Source: Janthinobacterium sp. BJB426
GTDB taxonomy: Bacteria; Pseudomonadota; Gammaproteobacteria; Burkholderiales; Burkholderiaceae_D
DNA length: 64,000 nt
Assembly (NCBI RefSeq): GCF_002735705.1
Contig: NZ_PDZL01000001.1
Span: forward strand, 248,001-312,000
Direction: 5' to 3'
Shown here: positions 43,916 through 53,213 of the stretch, piece after piece
Layout: each line of letters opens with the position of its first letter
Numbering within the stretch: the stretch's first letter is position 1
Program-made: the position numbers and the translations under genes
Notes under the pieces: model-generated
The model's database searches: none
Seen by the model: the letters and a program-made list of their open reading frames with translations, nothing else
Told to the model about the DNA's origin: nothing

Positions 43916-46735
43916 TCACTTCACGTTGCCTTCAGCATCGCGCAATTCCACGGGCGCCAGTTTGAGCTTGCTCAATTGCGGGGCGATCTTCGCCTTGTCG
44001 CCCACGCCGATAACGATCAGCTTTTCCGGCTGCAGGTATTTTTTCGCCACCTGCTGCACTTGCTTGTCCGTCACGCTGGCAAAACGCTGCGGCAAGGTCG
44101 TGTAATAGTCGAGGCCCAGGCCGTAGATGTACGCGTTCGCCATGCTGGCGCTGATGCTGGCGTTCGTGTCGAACTGGCCGGGCAAGGACAGCACTTGCGA
44201 GTTGCGTGCATTCGCCAATTCCTTGTTGCTCAAGGGCTTGGCGATCATGGCGCGGATTTCCCTGACGGTTTCCGACACGGCCGGGCCTGTCACATCGGTG
44301 CGCACGCTGGCGGCAATCGAGAACGGTCCAGGCTGGTTGCGGTACTGGAATTGCGAGCGCACGCCATACGTATACCCCTTTTCTTCGCGCAAGTTGGTGT
44401 TCAGGCGGCTGGTAAACAAGCCGCCCAGCGCCGCGTTCATCACTTGCAGCGGCGCGTAGTCGGGCGTGGCGCGCGGCACGGCGATGGTCGACAGGCGCAC
44501 GGCCGTTTGCGGCGCGCCCGGCTTGTCGACCAGGATCAATTTTGCTTTCGTCGTCTGCGGCGCGGCGGCCACGGCCGGCGCCACCGTGCCTGGCTTCCAG
44601 CTGCCGAACTTCGCTTCGGCCAGCGCCTTCAGTTCCGCTTCGCCGATATCGCCCGAGACGATCAGCGCCGCATTATTCGGCAGATAATGCTGCTGCCAGA
44701 AACCTTGCAGATCGGCGCGGCTGGCCGCTTTCAGTGCCGCTTCCGTGCCCAGCTGGATGTAGCCATACGGATGCTGCGGGCCATACAGGGCTGCCGCTTC
44801 CACGCGGGCCGCCACCGCGCCCGCGTTTTCGCGCTGCTGTGCCAGCTGTCCGATGCGGCTGGCACGCTGGCGCTCGACTTCTTCTTGCGGGAATTGCGGG
44901 TGCAGCACCACGTCGGCCAGCACGTCCAGCGCTTGCGGGAAGGTGGTTTTGAGCGACGTCAGCTGGGCGAACGAGGCATCCGTGCCGGAGCCTGTGCTCA
45001 GCAGGGCGCCCAGCTGCGCCACATCGTCGGCGATCTGCGGCGCCGTGCGCGTGGCCGTGCCTTCCTGCAGCAATTGCGCCGTAAAGCTCGACAAGCCCGG
45101 CTGCGCCAGCGGATTGGCGCCCGAGCCGCTCTTGATCACCAGCTGGCTGGAAACGAGCGGCACGGCCCCGTTGTAGTGGTGGATCACGGTCAAACCGTTC
45201 GCCAGGGTGAACGATTTTCCTTGCGGTAAAACAATCTTCGGTGCGGGACCGGCCTTCGGCACGGCATTGCGCCATGGCTCGTCCGCATTGATGGCCGTGC
45301 CTGGCGCAGGCTTGACTTTGCCAGGCGCCGGCGTCGGCACTTCCGCGCCCAGGTCCGGCTTGCCCGGCACGCCGTAGACGACGACGCGCGACTGGTTTTT
45401 CAGGTACGTGTCCACGGCGCGCTGCACGCCGGCTGCCGTCACCTGGCGGTAGCGCTCGATATCCTTGGCCAGGTAGCCGGGGTCGCCCACGTATTGGTTG
45501 TATTCGTTGAGCAAGTTGGCCACGCCGCGCCCGCCCATTTTTTCCACCTGGCTCAGCATGGTGGTCTCGATGCTGTTGCGCGCCCGTTCCAGTTCCTTCT
45601 CGGTGGGACCCTTGGCACGCAATTGTTCCAGCTCCGCCTGCAAGGCTTGCTCGATTTCCTCGGGCTGGTGGCCCGGGCGCGCCGTCGCGTCGATGGTGAA
45701 GATGGAGGTGAGGGCGTTCGATCCCTGGCTGGCGCCCACGTCCTGGGCGATCTGCTTGTCGTACACGAGCGATTTGTATAAACGGCTGGACTTGCCGCCG
45801 GCCAGGATGTGCGCGGCCATCGACAGTTCCGCGTCATCCCTGGTGTAGGCGGACGGCGTCAGCCAGGCCATGAAGACGCGCGGCAACTCGACCCGGTCCT
45901 GCACCACGATGCGGCGTTCCTGCGTGATGGGCGGCGTCACGACATCGGGTTTCGGCACGGCCGGGCCGCTCTTGAAGCTGCCGAAATATTTATTCACCAG
46001 CTCCTTGGTTTTCGCCTTGTCGATATCGCCCGCGATCACGAGGCTGGCGTTGTTGGGGCCATAGTATTTGCTGAAGAATTCCTTGATGTCGGCCAGTTTC
46101 GCGTTCTGGATATCCGCGTGCGAACCGATGACGCTGGCGTAATACGGGTGGGTCTTGGGAAACAGCTGGTGGTACAGCGCTTCCTGCACGATGCCGTAGG
46201 GCGCATTTTCCACGCTCTGGCGGCGCTCGTTGCGCACCACGTCCTGCTGGTTCGTCAGCGCCGTCTGGTCGAGCACGTCCAGCAGGTAGCCCATGCGGTC
46301 GGAATGCGTCCACAGGGCCAGTTCCAGCTGGTTCGACGGCACCGTGTCGAAATAATTGGTGCGGTCGAAATCCGTGCTGCCGTTCGAATCCGTGGCGCCC
46401 GCGCCTTCGAGCAACTGGTCGGCCATGCCGCGCGGCACGTGCTTGGTGGCGGCAAACATCATGTGCTCGAACAAATGCGCAAAGCCCGTCAGGCCCGGCG
46501 CTTCATTCGCGGGACCCACGTGGTACCAGATATTGACGGCCGTGACGGGCAATTTATGGTCTTCCACGAGAATCACGTCGAGGCCGTTCGGCAAGGTGTA
46601 TTTTTCGTAGGCGATATGCGGCACGGACGTCGCGCCCGTCGCGAGGGCCGCATCGGCGGCGTGGCTCAGGCTCAAGGGGGCGCCGTACAGCGACAGCAGC
46701 AGGGCGGGGAGGGCCAGCAGTTTGATCGGTTTCAT
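43916..46735 (-). CDS. Periplasmic M16 metallopeptidase, two-lobed
   Basis: A 939-residue exported zinc protease. A signal sequence (residues 1-26) precedes an active N-terminal M16 half with inverted zinc motif H87-LF-E90-H91 (FAHLFEHMMF), followed by ENAPYGIVQEAL carrying the distal Glu. The second half, after a Pro/Lys-rich hinge near residue 480, repeats the M16 fold but has no HxxEH, so it is the structural partner in one chain, as in PqqL and insulysin-type proteins. It degrades peptides in the clamshell. A GGAAG ribosome site is present. It stands alone, 77 bases downstream of the TraM-like gene. Confidence 0.92.
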   Translation of the reverse strand: MKPIKLLALPALLLSLYGAPLSLSHAADAALATGATSVPHIAYEKYTLPNGLDVILVEDHKLPVTAVNIWYHVGPANEAPGLTGFAHLFEHMMFAATKHVPRGMADQLLEGAGATDSNGSTDFDRTNYFDTVPSNQLELALWTHSDRMGYLLDVLDQTALTNQQDVVRNERRQSVENAPYGIVQEALYHQLFPKTHPYYASVIGSHADIQNAKLADIKEFFSKYYGPNNASLVIAGDIDKAKTKELVNKYFGSFKSGPAVPKPDVVTPPITQERRIVVQDRVELPRVFMAWLTPSAYTRDDAELSMAAHILAGGKSSRLYKSLVYDKQIAQDVGASQGSNALTSIFTIDATARPGHQPEEIEQALQAELEQLRAKGPTEKELERARNSIETTMLSQVEKMGGRGVANLLNEYNQYVGDPGYLAKDIERYRQVTAAGVQRAVDTYLKNQSRVVVYGVPGKPDLGAEVPTPAPGKVKPAPGTAINADEPWRNAVPKAGPAPKIVLPQGKSFTLANGLTVIHHYNGAVPLVSSQLVIKSGSGANPLAQPGLSSFTAQLLQEGTATRTAPQIADDVAQLGALLSTGSGTDASFAQLTSLKTTFPQALDVLADVVLHPQFPQEEVERQRASRIGQLAQQRENAGAVAARVEAAALYGPQHPYGYIQLGTEAALKAASRADLQGFWQQHYLPNNAALIVSGDIGEAELKALAEAKFGSWKPGTVAPAVAAAPQTTKAKLILVDKPGAPQTAVRLSTIAVPRATPDYAPLQVMNAALGGLFTSRLNTNLREEKGYTYGVRSQFQYRNQPGPFSIAASVRTDVTGPAVSETVREIRAMIAKPLSNKELANARNSQVLSLPGQFDTNASISASMANAYIYGLGLDYYTTLPQRFASVTDKQVQQVAKKYLQPEKLIVIGVGDKAKIAPQLSKLKLAPVELRDAEGNVK

Positions 46736-46812
46736 GCATGCTTCCAGGGTAGGTGGAGAAGACGCTGCGGCTCGCTCGTGGCTGGCGCAGCGCGACGATA
46801 CTACGGTCGGTG

Positions 46813-47154
46813 CTACAGTTTATACAGCAGGGCCGCGCCGCCCAGCACCAGCAGCGCGCAGGCGACAGAGACGATGGCCGCGGCGCCCAGCAAGCGCCAT
46901 TCGCGCGGAGAAAACCAAGGGGTGGACAGGGGCGCTTCCGGCGCAGGCTGGGGCATGGCCGCAGGCAAGCCGCCCGCCGCGCGCGCCTGGGCCGCCAGCG
47001 CCTGCGTGGCAGCATCGAGCACGGCCAGCTGGCGCTCGACTGTTTCCGCCAGCACGGCTTCGTTCAGCGCCACGAGGGCGAATATCGGGTCATCGACGTC
47101 GATCTTGATGCCCGTCTTGTCGAACACGTGGCTGCGCAGTTTGTGCTGGTCCAT
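46813..47154 (-). CDS. TraM-like small membrane-anchored protein
   Basis: A 113-residue protein. The N-terminal DKTGIKIDVDDPIFALVALNEAVLAETVE resembles the start of plasmid RP4-type TraM proteins (by memory of the DDP...L..N pattern). A proline/alanine-rich linker (about 60-80) leads to one C-terminal membrane helix (about 89-112). The ATG directly follows the stop of the TraL-like gene. In conjugative plasmids TraL and TraM are encoded side by side in the Tra1 region. The similarity is moderate and unverified. Confidence 0.6.
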   Translation of the reverse strand: MDQHKLRSHVFDKTGIKIDVDDPIFALVALNEAVLAETVERQLAVLDAATQALAAQARAAGGLPAAMPQPAPEAPLSTPWFSPREWRLLGAAAIVSVACALLVLGGAALLYKL

Positions 47155-47883
47155 CTACCACTGCACCTTGTCGAGCTGTTCGAAGATGTCGCGGTAGACG
47201 ACCTTGATGCGCTGCTTTTCCATGATGTTGAACTTGTCGTTCTGCAGCACTTCCTGCATCGTCAGGCGCGCCGTGTTCATTTTCTTGACGTCCGCGCCAA
47301 AGGTGTCGGGATTGCGCTGGCTCAAGGTGATGCTGCCTTTGACGCGCGCGCGGTTGTCGGCATACGACTGCGATTCGACGAACTGCTTGCCCGACGCCGA
47401 TTGCAGCAGGCCGAAATGTTCGTTTTGCCACAGCACCAGCGGCACGGTCGTCGATTGGGCTGTCGCCACAAAACCCGTGGCCGTGTCGTGCAGGGTATCT
47501 CCGCCGCCGACGATGGTGTGGATGTAGACCTTGCGGCCCGATTCTTCCAGCAGCGAGAAGCAGTCGTTTTCCAGCAAGTAGCCCATCAGCGGCGAAAACG
47601 TGTTCGCGCCATTGTCGACCACGCAGTTGCCGTCTTCTTCGAGGATATCGATCATCAGCGCGTCGAAGCGTTTCGGGTCGATGTTGCGCGCATCCGTCAT
47701 CACGGGCACATGCTTGACGTCCATCGCCTTGTAGCGCGAGAACGTGGCGTTTTCCTGATCGGTGTCATAGCAGCGCAAAGGCGCGCCATCCTTGCCGCCT
47801 ATCCACTGGGCCAGCAGGGTCGAGACGAGGGTCTTGCCGATGCCGCCCTTGCCCTGCAGGATGAAATGTACCGTGTTTTGCAT
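47155..47883 (-). CDS. TraL-like ParA-family ATPase
   Basis: A 242-residue P-loop protein. The deviant Walker A GKGGIGKT is at 11-18, followed by CYDTDQENATFSRYKAM, VVDNGANTFSPLMGYLLEND, VYIHTIVGGGDTLHDTATGF and VLWQNEHFG. This set of segments matches plasmid TraL (RP4 type) much better than chromosome-partitioning ParA. The C-terminal RQRI-like KQRIKVVYRDIFEQLDKVQ also fits. The ATG at 47883 places the P-loop at residue 11. An upstream TTG at 47916 adds 11 residues. It is followed without a gap by the TraM-like gene. No relaxase, pilus or partition genes are seen, so its job here is unclear. Confidence 0.75.
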   Translation of the reverse strand: MQNTVHFILQGKGGIGKTLVSTLLAQWIGGKDGAPLRCYDTDQENATFSRYKAMDVKHVPVMTDARNIDPKRFDALMIDILEEDGNCVVDNGANTFSPLMGYLLENDCFSLLEESGRKVYIHTIVGGGDTLHDTATGFVATAQSTTVPLVLWQNEHFGLLQSASGKQFVESQSYADNRARVKGSITLSQRNPDTFGADVKKMNTARLTMQEVLQNDKFNIMEKQRIKVVYRDIFEQLDKVQW

Positions 47884-48095
47884 TGCGACTACTCCAAGTT
47901 GTTGCGTCAGTGACAATCAAAGATCCGTGACAGCGGCGCAGGCGCCCGGCCAGGCCACGACTGGCATTTTTACCACAATCCTTTGCAAATATGCCATGCG
48001 GAACAGCGAATCTGGTTATGATGTTAATCAGGATACCATTGATACAGAGCAAGTTTTGTGTGAAAAATCCACCCCAGAGTGTGAACGAGGACGCA

Positions 48096-49868
48096 GTGCC
48101 GATCTCCAGTCTCGATAAAGCCGACATTGACCGTCTGAATCAGCAAGCCCTGTCTTGCCTGGTCGGTAACCGCCGCCAGGCACGCCGGCTGGCGCAGATG
48201 GCGCTGGCGGCGGCGCAACGGCAACAGTATGCGCGCGGCGGCGCGTATGCGGAACTCAATCATTGCTGGCTGGCGTATTACGCGGGCGAGGCCGAACCGT
48301 CGTGCGAACGCCTGGGCGCGTATTTCCAGCACAGCGGCGACCTGGAAGGGGGCATGGAAGTGGCTGCCCTGCAGGGCGCGTATGCGAGCCGGCGCGGCGA
48401 TTTTGCCGATGCCGAGCAGCATTTCCTGCAGGCGCGCAGCCAGGCCGCGCAGATACCCGATTCCTTGCACAAATTCATGCTGTACGCGCGCCTGGGCGTC
48501 GATGCCCTGAACCGTGGCGATACGCAGGACGGCCCGCGCAACTTTTTGCTGGCGCTCGACATTGCCGAGCGTTTCGGCAGCCCCGCGCACCGGGTCAACA
48601 GCCTGTCGAACCTGGCCTCGTCGCAGCATGACCTGGGCAACGATGAGGACGCGATTCCCCTGCTGGTCGAGGCGCTCGAAATCATCGGCACGCAAAAACT
48701 CAAATACCAGCAAACCATCGTCTCGGCCAACCTGGCCATGTGTTTATTAGCCACCGGCAAGCCGGCCGAGGCGCTGGCGCTGGTGGAGCCGTTTTACGAG
48801 TGGCCGGAAGAAGACCTGGCCGTGCGCGCCTTCCTGTTCTGCATCGCCGCCCACGCGGCCATCCTGCTGCGCCAGCCCGAGAGCGCCCTGCAACTGCTGT
48901 TGCGCGCAGAAGAATATGCGCGCCGGGGCCAGGACCTGGAAGAGCAGATGCATGCGTGGCTGGTGCGCGGCAAGCTGGACTTGCATGCGGGCCAGACGGC
49001 GCAGGCGCTGGCCTCGCTGACGCAGGCGCACAGCCTGCTGAGCTGGACGCGCAATCCTTTTCACCAGCAGCAGATTTTGCGCGGCTTGTCCGATATCAAT
49101 GCCCAGCTGGGCGAATGGCAGGCCGCATATGGTTTCCTGCAGCAATACCAGGCCGCCTATGAGGCCAGCAGCAAGTCGGCGCGCGCCTCGCGCAGCCTGA
49201 TGCGCAACCTGGAAAAGGAAATGCACAGCTTGAAGGCCGAGCGCGACAAGGCGCTGGAACTGCAGGCGGCGCGCGAGACGGAAAACGCCAAGCTCGAGCA
49301 CCTGAACCGCGAGCTGGCGCACCAGATACTGCACGTCAATTCCCTGCAGGACAGCCTGAAGGAACAGGCCATGCGCGACCACCTGACGGGCCTGTACAAC
49401 CGCCGCCATTTTGAAACGTGTCTCAATGCCATCCTGCACGAGGCCGATGCGGATGCGCCCGTGGCCATCGCCATCATCGACCTGGATTTTTTCAAGCGCG
49501 TCAACGACACCTACGGACACAACTTTGGCGATGAAGTGCTGATCCAGTTCGCGCGCCTGGTGGAAGGCCAGTTGCGCGGCAGCGACATGCTGTGCCGCTA
49601 TGGCGGCGAGGAATTCTGCCTGCTGTTGCGCGAAGCCGACAGCCTCATCGCGGCGCACAAGATCGACGATATCGCCGCGCGCTACCGCCAGTTGCTGATC
49701 CAGCAGGCGCCGCACAGCTTGACGGGCTGCACCTTTTCGGCCGGCATCGCGGAATACCCGCGCCACGGCGCCGGCCGCCACGAATTGCTGATGCGCGCCG
49801 ACAGCGCCCTGTATGCGGCCAAGCAGGCGGGCCGCGACCGCGCCTGCATCGCCGATGCTACCGGATAA
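48096..49868 (+). CDS. Diguanylate cyclase with TPR-like N-terminus
   Basis: A cytoplasmic protein of about 590 residues that should make c-di-GMP from two GTP. The first about 360 residues form helical repeats of TPR type (for example NRRQARRLAQMALAAAQRQ, SPAHRVNSLSNLASSQHDLGN), then a coiled coil (about 370-430). The GGDEF domain has DLDFFKRVND, the active YGGEEF loop, and RGSD five residues before it, which is the inhibitory c-di-GMP site. The start is uncertain: the GTG at 48096 has GAGGA 4 bases upstream, while GTG 48060, ATG 48021 and ATG 47991 are in frame. Its end overlaps pncC by 11 bases. Confidence 0.88.
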   Translation: MPISSLDKADIDRLNQQALSCLVGNRRQARRLAQMALAAAQRQQYARGGAYAELNHCWLAYYAGEAEPSCERLGAYFQHSGDLEGGMEVAALQGAYASRRGDFADAEQHFLQARSQAAQIPDSLHKFMLYARLGVDALNRGDTQDGPRNFLLALDIAERFGSPAHRVNSLSNLASSQHDLGNDEDAIPLLVEALEIIGTQKLKYQQTIVSANLAMCLLATGKPAEALALVEPFYEWPEEDLAVRAFLFCIAAHAAILLRQPESALQLLLRAEEYARRGQDLEEQMHAWLVRGKLDLHAGQTAQALASLTQAHSLLSWTRNPFHQQQILRGLSDINAQLGEWQAAYGFLQQYQAAYEASSKSARASRSLMRNLEKEMHSLKAERDKALELQAARETENAKLEHLNRELAHQILHVNSLQDSLKEQAMRDHLTGLYNRRHFETCLNAILHEADADAPVAIAIIDLDFFKRVNDTYGHNFGDEVLIQFARLVEGQLRGSDMLCRYGGEEFCLLLREADSLIAAHKIDDIAARYRQLLIQQAPHSLTGCTFSAGIAEYPRHGAGRHELLMRADSALYAAKQAGRDRACIADATG

Positions 49869-50340
49869 AGCGCAGCAGTTCGCGCAGGGCGTGCGCCACG
49901 GCCTGCTCGCGCACGGCTTGCCGGTCGCCCGCAAACACCAGCCGCTGCGTCTGCACGCGCCCGTCCATGGCCCAGCCGAAACAGATGGTGCCGACGGGCT
50001 TGCCCGGTACGCCGCCCGTGGGGCCGGCGATGCCCGTGGTCGAGACGGCCACTTGGGCTTCGCTGTGGGCCAGGGTGCCTTGCGCCATCGCGGCGGCCAC
50101 TTCCTCGCTGACGGCGCCGTGTGCGGCGATCAGCGTGGCGGGCACGCCCAGCATGCCGCTCTTGGCCCCGTTGGAATAGGTGACGAAGCCCCGTTCGAAC
50201 CAGGCGCTTGAGCCTGAAATATCCGTGACGGCTTGCGCCACGCCGCCGCCCGTGCACGATTCCGCCGTGGCCAGCAGCCAGCCCTTCGCCTGCAAGGCCA
50301 GGCCGACGGCGGTGGAGAGAGAGGCGAGTTCGTTGCTCAT
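49858..50340 (-). CDS. pncC: Nicotinamide-nucleotide amidase PncC (CinA C-terminal domain)
   Basis: A 160-residue stand-alone CinA C-terminal domain that deamidates nicotinamide mononucleotide to nicotinic acid mononucleotide in NAD recycling. The family pattern is LLATAESCTGGGVAQAVTDISGSSAWFERGFVTYSN, and STTGIAGPTGGVPGKPVGTICFG follows. A CAGGAG ribosome site lies 6 bases before the ATG at 50340. The N-terminal pyrophosphatase half of full CinA is absent, as in E. coli YgaD. It is divergent from yfiR. Confidence 0.94.
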   Translation of the reverse strand: MSNELASLSTAVGLALQAKGWLLATAESCTGGGVAQAVTDISGSSAWFERGFVTYSNGAKSGMLGVPATLIAAHGAVSEEVAAAMAQGTLAHSEAQVAVSTTGIAGPTGGVPGKPVGTICFGWAMDGRVQTQRLVFAGDRQAVREQAVAHALRELLRFIR

Positions 50341-50564
50341 GGATGACTCCTGCATGCGGTGAAAATGGTGGCAAGACTGTAGCATGGTCAACGGTAAAAG
50401 AAACTTTCCCCGGTCACAGCGAAAATGCGTACACTCTTTTATACATTTGCTACCACTTCGGGCCGGCAGGCGCTCTGTCGCTGCGCCACCCAGGTGCGCA
50501 TCGCTCGAACAGGCAAGCGGCATGGTGCCGCGCCTTCGGATTGCAATATCTTTACTCGGTTGTC

Positions 50565-51182
50565 ATGGTAATTCTGAACTGGACCTGGTGGCGTCATCCT
50601 GGCCCCCTGCGCCGCCCCGCGCGCGGCGCTGGCCGCCGCTCTCTCCGCTTGGGCTGGTTATTGCTGCTTCTTGGCGTGCTGTGCGCCGATGCGCGGGCAC
50701 AGGTGCCGGGGGAGCTGGAACGCCAGGTCAAGGCCGCGTATCTGTACAAGTTTGCCGGCTTTGTCGAATGGCCCGACGGCAGCTTTGCCCGGCCCGAATC
50801 TCCGCTGGTGATCGGCGTGGCGGGCGCCGATGCGCTGGCCGAGCAGCTCGAACAGAGCGTGGCCGGGCATAGCGTCAACGGCCGCGCCGTGCAGGTGAAA
50901 AAAGTGCGCCGTGGCGAAACGCTGGCCGGGCTGCACGTGCTGTACCTGGGCGCGCTGGAGAAACCGGCGCTGCAGGAGATGCTGGCCGCCAGCCGTGGCC
51001 TGGCGTTGTTGACGGTGTCCGATTCGGATGAGGTCTACGCGATGGGCAGCATGATCAATTTTGTAATGGCCGAAGACAAGGTCCGCTTCGACGTGGCCTT
51101 GAAACCCGTGGCGCAGGCGCATATCCGCATCAGCGCGCGCATGCTGCTGGCCGCCTACCGCGTGCAGACGGGAGGCGCCTAG
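50565..51182 (+). CDS. YfiR-family periplasmic protein
   Basis: A 205-residue exported protein. The basic N-terminus and hydrophobic segment LGWLLLLLGVLCADARAQ (about 29-46) give a signal sequence. The mature YfiR domain shows LERQVKAAYLYKFAGFVEWPDGSF, SPLVIGVAGADALAEQLEQ and LALLTVSDSDEVYAMGSMINFVMAEDKVRFDVALKPVAQAHIRISARML, all typical. In Pseudomonas and E. coli YfiR binds the periplasmic CHASE8 domain of the cyclase YfiN and inhibits it. Here the stop directly abuts the start of a hybrid kinase with a CHASE8-like sensor, its likely partner. The start codon has no clear ribosome site and its position is uncertain. Confidence 0.88.
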   Translation: MVILNWTWWRHPGPLRRPARGAGRRSLRLGWLLLLLGVLCADARAQVPGELERQVKAAYLYKFAGFVEWPDGSFARPESPLVIGVAGADALAEQLEQSVAGHSVNGRAVQVKKVRRGETLAGLHVLYLGALEKPALQEMLAASRGLALLTVSDSDEVYAMGSMINFVMAEDKVRFDVALKPVAQAHIRISARMLLAAYRVQTGGA

Positions 51183-53213
51183 ATGATCAGACTGCGTTCC
51201 ATCCGCCACAAGCTGATGTCGGTGGTCTTGCTGACGACCCTGGTGGCCCTCGTCATTTCGCTGGGCACCATCGTCGTCTATGACTTGCGCGCCTACCACC
51301 GCAACCTGGTGGCCGACATCAGTACCCAGGCCGAGCTGCTGGGGCACATGAGTTCGGCCGCGCTGGCCTTCGACGACGAGCGTCTGGCGCTGGAAAACCT
51401 CAACCTGATGCGCATCCGCCCGCGCGTGACGGCCGGCGCCCTGTACAAGGCCGATGGCAGCCTGTTCGCCAGCTACCGCGCGAATGAGCGTGTGGGCGAG
51501 CTGCCGGCGAAGGTGGGCAAGGAAGGCGAAAACATCGCCGGCAGTTCGGTGGAGCTGTTCAAGCCCATCGTCGACAATGGCGAACTGCTGGGCACCGTGT
51601 ATTTGCGCGCCGACTACGAGCTGGCCGGCCGCACGGCCGACTACCTGGCCATCGCCCTGGGCGTGACGGTACTGGCGCTGCTGGTGGCCTTGCTGCTGCT
51701 GCGCCGGCTTGATTTCGTCATCACGCAACCGATCCTCGATATCGCCGACGTGGCGCGCGAAGTGATTGAAACGGGCGACTATTCGCGCCGCGCGCGCAAG
51801 CTCAGCGTCGACGAAGTGGCGCAACTGGTCGATTCCTTCAACAAGATGCTGGCCGAGATCGAGCTGCGCACGCAGGCGCTGGAGCGCTCGAACGGCGAAC
51901 TGGCGCGCGAAGGCGAGCAGCGCACCCAGGCGCAGCAGGAAGTCATGCGCCTGAACCAGGAGCTGGAAGTGCGCGTGCACGAGCGCACGGTGCAGCTGGA
52001 AATGACGAATGGCGAACTGGCCATGGCAATGGAAGAGGCGCGCAGCGCCAACTATGCCAAGTCGGCCTTCTTGTCTTCGATGAGCCATGAATTGCGCACG
52101 CCGCTCAACGCCATCCTGGGCTTCGCGCAAATCCTCAGTTCCGACCGCCTGCCGTCGACCCTGGAGCAAAAGAAGGAGTTCGCCGGGCATATCCTGAAAT
52201 CGGGGCGCCATTTGTTGACATTGATCAATGAAATCCTCGACCTGGCCAAGGTGGAATCGGGCACCGTCAGCCTGTCGCTGGAACCCGTGGGCCTGGACGC
52301 CATCTTGCAGGAATGCCGCGACATGATCGCGCCGCTGGCCAGCCAGCGCGGCATCGGCATGGCCTTCCCCGATGCCTGCCCCCTGAACGTGCTGGCCGAC
52401 CGCACGCGCCTCAAGCAAATCCTGTTGAACCTGCTGTCGAATGCGCTCAAGTACAACCGCGAGCGGGGGCAGGTGGCCATCGATTGCGTGCCGCAAGCGG
52501 GCGGGCGGGTGCGCATCAGCGTGCGGGACACGGGCGTGGGCCTCGACGGCGAACAGGTGGCGCTGCTGTTCCAGCCTTTCAACCGGCTGGGGCAGGAAGG
52601 CGGCACGGAAGAAGGCAGCGGCATCGGCCTGGTGGTCACCAAGCGCCTGGTGGAGCTGATGGATGGCAGCATCGGCGTCTCCAGCGCGCCCGGCGAGGGC
52701 AGCACCTTCTGGATCGAGCTGCGCGTGGTCGATGCCTTGCCCGCACCCGCCACGCTGGCCTTGCCGCGGCCGGACCTGGCCGGCGCGCTGCTCGAGCACA
52801 GCGCGCCTGTGACCTTGCTGTACGTGGAAGACAATCCCGCCAACCTGACCCTGGTCGAGGAAATCGTGCGCTACTGCCCGCAATTACAGCTGCTGACGGC
52901 CACGGATGGCCGCCTGGGCGTGGATATGGCGCGTACACATTTGCCGCAGCTGATCCTGATGGACATCAACCTGCCGCACGTGAACGGCACGGATGCGCTG
53001 AAACTGCTGCGCGCCGATCCGCGCACGGCGCACATCCCCGTCATCGCCCTGACGGCCAACGCCATGCCGGGCGACGTGGAGCGCAGCCTGGCACTGGGCT
53101 TTTACCGCTATCTGACCAAGCCGATCAACCTCGATGAATTTACCGAGGCGATCAACAGCACCCTGGCCTACGTGGCGCAGCAGCGCCGGCAGAAGGGAAC
53201 AGGCGCGCCATGA
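51183..53213 (+). CDS. Hybrid sensor histidine kinase with CHASE8-like sensor
   Basis: A 676-residue inner-membrane kinase. TM1 (about 12-33) and a periplasmic domain (34-153) with the CHASE8 pattern AALAFDDERLALENLNLM and GALYKADGSLFASYRAN are followed by TM2 (about 154-173), HAMP (174-228) and a coiled coil. The HisKA box SMSHELRTPLNAILGF carries H302, the ATPase has NLLSNALKYN, DTGVGL and GSGIGLVV, and the C-terminal receiver has D594 and K646. All phosphotransfer residues are intact. It starts one base after the yfiR stop and overlaps the next gene by four bases, so YfiR is the probable input and the REC-EAL protein the probable output. Confidence 0.92.
   Translation: MIRLRSIRHKLMSVVLLTTLVALVISLGTIVVYDLRAYHRNLVADISTQAELLGHMSSAALAFDDERLALENLNLMRIRPRVTAGALYKADGSLFASYRANERVGELPAKVGKEGENIAGSSVELFKPIVDNGELLGTVYLRADYELAGRTADYLAIALGVTVLALLVALLLLRRLDFVITQPILDIADVAREVIETGDYSRRARKLSVDEVAQLVDSFNKMLAEIELRTQALERSNGELAREGEQRTQAQQEVMRLNQELEVRVHERTVQLEMTNGELAMAMEEARSANYAKSAFLSSMSHELRTPLNAILGFAQILSSDRLPSTLEQKKEFAGHILKSGRHLLTLINEILDLAKVESGTVSLSLEPVGLDAILQECRDMIAPLASQRGIGMAFPDACPLNVLADRTRLKQILLNLLSNALKYNRERGQVAIDCVPQAGGRVRISVRDTGVGLDGEQVALLFQPFNRLGQEGGTEEGSGIGLVVTKRLVELMDGSIGVSSAPGEGSTFWIELRVVDALPAPATLALPRPDLAGALLEHSAPVTLLYVEDNPANLTLVEEIVRYCPQLQLLTATDGRLGVDMARTHLPQLILMDINLPHVNGTDALKLLRADPRTAHIPVIALTANAMPGDVERSLALGFYRYLTKPINLDEFTEAINSTLAYVAQQRRQKGTGAP

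Noticed and set aside
47155..47883. Call as a chromosome-partitioning ParA
   Set aside because: No parB or parS beside it, and the conserved segments fit TraL better.
50658..52883. 741-codon minus-strand frame opposite yfiR and the kinase
   Set aside because: Shadow of coding bias. The plus strand encodes complete YfiR and kinase motifs.
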